A stretch of 16,127 nt of DNA from Spirochaetia bacterium (GTDB taxonomy: Bacteria > Spirochaetota > Spirochaetia > Treponematales > Breznakiellaceae). Where the stretch lies: assembly GCA_026002045.1 (NCBI GenBank), contig BOAV01000055.1, forward strand, positions 1-16,127, read 5' to 3'. This document shows positions 13,099-16,127 of the stretch, one piece after another (position 1 is the stretch's first letter; each line of letters starts with the position of its first letter). The notes below the pieces were generated by a model. It made no database searches, had not been told where the DNA came from, and worked only from the letters and a program-made list of their open reading frames with translations. Position numbers and translations under genes: made by a program.

Positions 13099-15762
13099 CT
13101 ACTTCCCGGCAGCCACCGGTTCCTTTTTCTTCTCAACGCCGCCGCCGGCAGCAAACCGCTTCGTGCGGCTCCCCGCCTTGTCCACCAGGCCGGAAAGGTC
13201 GTTGCCGCCCTTGAAGCGCAGCACGTTGACCATGAAGATGTTGAGCTTGTTCACGATGTTCGGGGGCAGGAGGTTACCGTCAACTTCCACCGACAGGGTG
13301 GGATAGTTCCGCTCACGGGCCCAAGGGGTAAAGATCCCTTCGATGACCCGGCCGATAAGACAGGCGAAGGGGCTGATATTCACGATCCCCGAATAACCGT
13401 GATCCATGGCCGCCGCAGCGGACCCGCTGGATACGGCGATCTCCGAATTGAGTTCCAGGTTTACAAAGTGATCCTGGGTATACTCCATGATCTGGTGCAT
13501 GTCGTGGGGGGTCTCGGGAACCAGCCCGGTGGGCCCCAGAATGGAAAGGGTCTTTTTCTCTATCGAATGTTTCCACCATTCTTCAATCTCAAGTTTTTTG
13601 AGATCCCTCCAGGGTTTTGAGAAAAACCTGCGCCCCGGTTTTTCCAGGCCGAGCAGTTTTTTGTAGGCGTATTCCCGGACAAAATCCAGGTAGTGTATCC
13701 ACTCGGCGATGCCCGCCACCTTCACCACGATGCCCCGCTCGCTCACCAGGTCCGTGAGTTCACCCACGGCAAAGTCGTCACGGCGTACGTATATTTCACC
13801 CACCACCAGAACCTTGGGGCAGTCCGCTACTTTTTTCTTCAGGGGTATCTTCTGCACATCCAAAGCGACCTGTTTCAGCTCTTTCCAGATATGCTTGGGC
13901 TTGAATTCTACTGCGTGCATAACCTTGCGCCAGGAATGTTCAAAATCCGCCAATGCCTGATCGGGGTTCACCGCCACCGCTTTCAGGCTGGTCTGGATAT
14001 CTTTTAGGTAATCCGCCAGCACAATGCCCCGCCACATTTCCTTGACGAAATCACCGCCCAATTCCCCGTAGGAATTATCCGCAGAAAGGATGAAGACCAC
14101 CACGTTCTCAAGGCGCAGGTCCTTAAAGAGATTTTCGTAGTAGACAAAGTACTGCCCGGTCCGGCATGGGCCGGTGGTGATGGGCACAAAGACGAGGTAA
14201 AGCTCATCTTTGCGGTACTTTTCGCTGTTGATGTATTGTAAAACGCTCCCCAACACCAGATGGCTGGGGACGCATTCCTTGCCGGACGCATGGGCGCGGG
14301 CTATCTGAATGGTCTTGTTGGTAGCCACGGGCAGGGCTTCGGCGTTGATCCCCAGGCTCCGCACCGCCGCGCCCATGTATTCGGTGGAGATGGCCCCCAT
14401 GTTGGAGAGGAGCACTTTAACACGCTTGTTGCCCACGATGGGCACCTTCTCGCCGGTCTTGTCGTTGTCGATACGGAGATCATACTTATCGCTCTGAATT
14501 TTTTCCGCCACAAAACGCCAGCCGTTACCGTACCGCTCCGCCTCGATCTCCATCTTCTTGGCCCGGTAGCCGTCGATGATGTCGAGGAAGGCCTCCACGC
14601 GGGTATCGACCCCGGCATCGGCGGAGTGGGAATCCAGTTCCAGCACCAGGAAGGGCTTCTGCCCCATGGCCCACTTGATGTAGTGGAGGATGAAAGAATC
14701 CGGCGCGCAGGAAAAGTTGGTAATATAGGTGAGGTAGATATTATCCTCTTTTTTGAGGAGGTTCGCCGCCATCACGTCCTGCTGGCCGTAGTACCAGTAC
14801 ATGTTTGGGAATATCTTTTCATCGCTGAAGGGCAGAATGTCGAAGGGCACAATGGAAAAACCCCGGGTGGTAAATTTCCGGGGGATCCCCATGTTGGCCT
14901 CCGGGGTAAAGGCGTTGTAGGGCCGCCCCAAAATGGCGATCACCGGCCGGTCCGCCTTGCGGGCCTCATCCAGGGCTTCCTTTCCCATCTTTTGGACAGC
15001 CTCAAAATATTCCTGCTGTTTCACCAGGGCCTTGTCAAAGGCCGCCAGGGTCTCGTCCTGACTGATGCCCAGCCGTTCACTCATCACCGTAAAGAGTTCC
15101 AGGGCCTTCCCTTCCCCAAACTTGAAGCTCACCACCAGGGGGAGCCACTTGCCCTTATCCACATCCGGGAAAGCCTTCTCGATATAGTAGGGCAGGCTCT
15201 GGGTGATCGGGCAGAAGTTGGCGTGGACCTTTTCCTCGTAGCTGGGCATGTCCCGGAAATGGGGGAGCAGCACGTAGTCGGCCCCCTTGTCCAGGCAGTC
15301 CTGAACCGCCCCGTGGGCAATCTCCGCCGGGAAACAGTAGGTCGATTCCGCACGGGCCACCCCGGCATGGGCCACTTCGGTGGAGAGGAAGGTACGAATC
15401 CCCAGCTCGTAGAAAAACCAGGAGTAGAGGGGATAGAGGGTGTGGACGCTGAAAGCGCGGGGTATGCCCACCACGTAATCACGTTTATAGGCTACCGGAG
15501 GGGTAAGCTCCACGCCATCGGATACGGCGACAGGGGCGGCGAATTCCTCAAAAAGCATCTTCTGCCGCTTCTCGACATAATCGAAAACCGGCACATCCTT
15601 CACCGCTTTACGCATATTTGTGTATTTGTTGCAGCGGCCCCCGAACATGTAGGGGTGGCCGTTGACTTTGAGCACCTGAATGGGACAGCGGTTATCGCAG
15701 GACTGGCAGGTAAAGACCCGTTCATAGATGATTTCGCGGGTCAAAAGCTGGTCGATGTCCAC
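13099..15762 (-). CDS. 2-hydroxyacyl-CoA dehydratase-like protein, DUF2229 activase-associated family, lacking the activase domains
   Basis: This 887-residue protein matches the C-terminal two-thirds of the long (about 1,400-residue) CoA-enzyme-activase-related proteins of anaerobes, in which two BadF/HgdC ATPase domains come first. It begins with a cysteine set, Cys19-x2-Cys22-x3-Cys26 and Cys44 in GGRCNKYTN, probably an iron-sulfur site. The DUF2229-like region follows (VVGIPRAFSVHTLYPLYSWF, about 78-97, through FCPITQSLPYY), then HgdB-like parts with ILGRPYNAFTPEAN and FSCAPDSFILHYI. By analogy, activases feed electrons to dehydratase-like partners by ATP use; the actual reaction of this family is not established. 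The start is GTG at 15762 with AGAGGG upstream. No promoter is evident, and the upstream DNA codes for an activase piece on the other strand. The C-terminal tail is low-complexity and lysine-rich. Confidence 0.82.
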   Translation of the reverse strand: MDIDQLLTREIIYERVFTCQSCDNRCPIQVLKVNGHPYMFGGRCNKYTNMRKAVKDVPVFDYVEKRQKMLFEEFAAPVAVSDGVELTPPVAYKRDYVVGIPRAFSVHTLYPLYSWFFYELGIRTFLSTEVAHAGVARAESTYCFPAEIAHGAVQDCLDKGADYVLLPHFRDMPSYEEKVHANFCPITQSLPYYIEKAFPDVDKGKWLPLVVSFKFGEGKALELFTVMSERLGISQDETLAAFDKALVKQQEYFEAVQKMGKEALDEARKADRPVIAILGRPYNAFTPEANMGIPRKFTTRGFSIVPFDILPFSDEKIFPNMYWYYGQQDVMAANLLKKEDNIYLTYITNFSCAPDSFILHYIKWAMGQKPFLVLELDSHSADAGVDTRVEAFLDIIDGYRAKKMEIEAERYGNGWRFVAEKIQSDKYDLRIDNDKTGEKVPIVGNKRVKVLLSNMGAISTEYMGAAVRSLGINAEALPVATNKTIQIARAHASGKECVPSHLVLGSVLQYINSEKYRKDELYLVFVPITTGPCRTGQYFVYYENLFKDLRLENVVVFILSADNSYGELGGDFVKEMWRGIVLADYLKDIQTSLKAVAVNPDQALADFEHSWRKVMHAVEFKPKHIWKELKQVALDVQKIPLKKKVADCPKVLVVGEIYVRRDDFAVGELTDLVSERGIVVKVAGIAEWIHYLDFVREYAYKKLLGLEKPGRRFFSKPWRDLKKLEIEEWWKHSIEKKTLSILGPTGLVPETPHDMHQIMEYTQDHFVNLELNSEIAVSSGSAAAAMDHGYSGIVNISPFACLIGRVIEGIFTPWARERNYPTLSVEVDGNLLPPNIVNKLNIFMVNVLRFKGGNDLSGLVDKAGSRTKRFAAGGGVEKKKEPVAAGK

Positions 15763-16127
15763 GGTCTACCCTCTGTCTACCCGCTGCTCGGTGTTTATGA
15801 AGAGCGACTGCACCCACCGGCTGAACAAGCGGGAGGCCACAAAGGACGATATCGTTCTTTCGCTGTCCGATGTGATGGCGGCCAAGGTGATCGACTTTTT
15901 GAAGCGGGCCAAGGTCACGAGCGGCAGGGTGGTGCTGACTGGGGGGATCACCCTGAACCGGCACATCATCCGCTTTATCCGGGAAAAGGCCGGTCATATC
16001 GAGTTTATCATCCCCGAAACTGCCTCGGTTTTTGAGGCTTTGGGGGCGGCGGTGCTGGCTCCCCAGTCGGGGAGCCCCCTGCCGGCGGGGGATAATCTTT
16101 TAAAACCCAACGAGATACGGTTTGGGA
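15755..16127 (+). CDS. BadF/HgdC-type CoA-enzyme activase, C-terminal part only, partial at window end (probable truncated gene)
   Basis: The + strand is open from TAG at 15725 to the window end. From about 15779 it reads TRCSVFMKSDCTHRLNKREA, continuing through SLSDVMAAKVIDFLKRAKV, VVLTGGITLNRHIIRFIREK and FEALGAAVLA. This is the C-terminal subdomain of an ASKHA-type activase, with the TGG nucleotide-binding motif near codon 60 counted from 15755. The tail PLPAGDNLLKPNEIRFG resembles the linker to a second activase domain, which would lie beyond the window. The N-terminal half, with its phosphate-binding loop and Fe-S cysteine region, is missing: DNA to the left is the oppositely oriented 887-residue gene, whose start overlaps by 8 bases. 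Possible ATGs at 15755 and 15797 have no good ribosome site. It is probably a non-functional remnant on its own unless joined to other sequence. Confidence 0.7.
   Translation, partial: MSTVYPLSTRCSVFMKSDCTHRLNKREATKDDIVLSLSDVMAAKVIDFLKRAKVTSGRVVLTGGITLNRHIIRFIREKAGHIEFIIPETASVFEALGAAVLAPQSGSPLPAGDNLLKPNEIRFG

Noticed and set aside
12838..13620. 260-codon + strand frame across the broken gene and the end of the 887-residue gene
   Set aside because: It is antisense to better-supported coding on the - strand, with no motif and no ribosome site.
14260..16035. 591-codon open frame on the + strand
   Set aside because: It is an antisense shadow of the GC-rich 887-residue gene. Its translation is rich in His, Gly and Arg without domain features, and at its right end the genuine activase-like coding lies in a different + frame.

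Overview
The window looks like a chromosomal piece of a spirochaete, most likely a Treponema-like species. The clues are a solute-binding protein whose signal peptide ends in the Ala-Gly-Gly-Gly-Gln style common in treponemes, a spirochaete-type lipoprotein signal, a small leucine-rich-repeat protein of the treponeme/BspA kind, and an HD-GYP signalling operon. This lineage call is inference. Most of the window is fairly GC-rich; the stretch from about 10,940 to 12,600 is clearly AT-rich.

Left part (260-6167, + strand): a five-gene operon with an ABC importer of the YtcQ-LplB-YtcP carbohydrate type (binding protein and two permeases, no ATPase gene), an enolase-superfamily enzyme with a complete mandelate-racemase-type active site, and a Gfo/Idh/MocA oxidoreductase. 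The simplest reading is uptake of a sugar, sugar acid or short acidic oligosaccharide followed by dehydration or epimerisation and a redox step. The substrate cannot be read from the sequence. A perfect 17-bp hairpin separates the binding-protein gene from the permeases. The operon is followed by its own-promoter tmRNA gene (ssrA, 6244-6588; tag ADNDSYAFAA) and a cluster of short repeats that echo the tmRNA 3' end.

Middle part (6671-10615, - strand): a translationally coupled operon of HPt phosphotransfer protein, receiver/HD-GYP c-di-GMP phosphodiesterase and secreted leucine-rich-repeat protein; then a serine O-acetyltransferase-like gene with the GTPase gene era behind it, under a good promoter.

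Right part: an AT-rich island (about 10,940-12,600, + strand) encodes a lipoprotein and an outer-membrane beta-barrel-like protein behind a promoter overlapped by two near-identical operator-like repeats. Next come a broken small gene (12628-13093, -) and a long 2-hydroxyacyl-CoA-dehydratase-like protein of the DUF2229 activase-associated family (13099-15762, -). Head-to-head with it, overlapping by 8 bases and running off the window on the + strand, is the C-terminal part of a BadF/HgdC-type activase domain with no N-terminal half. In intact relatives these parts belong to one long polypeptide, so the junction near 15,763 looks like a rearrangement breakpoint, or possibly an assembly join. 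This is the most unusual feature of the window.
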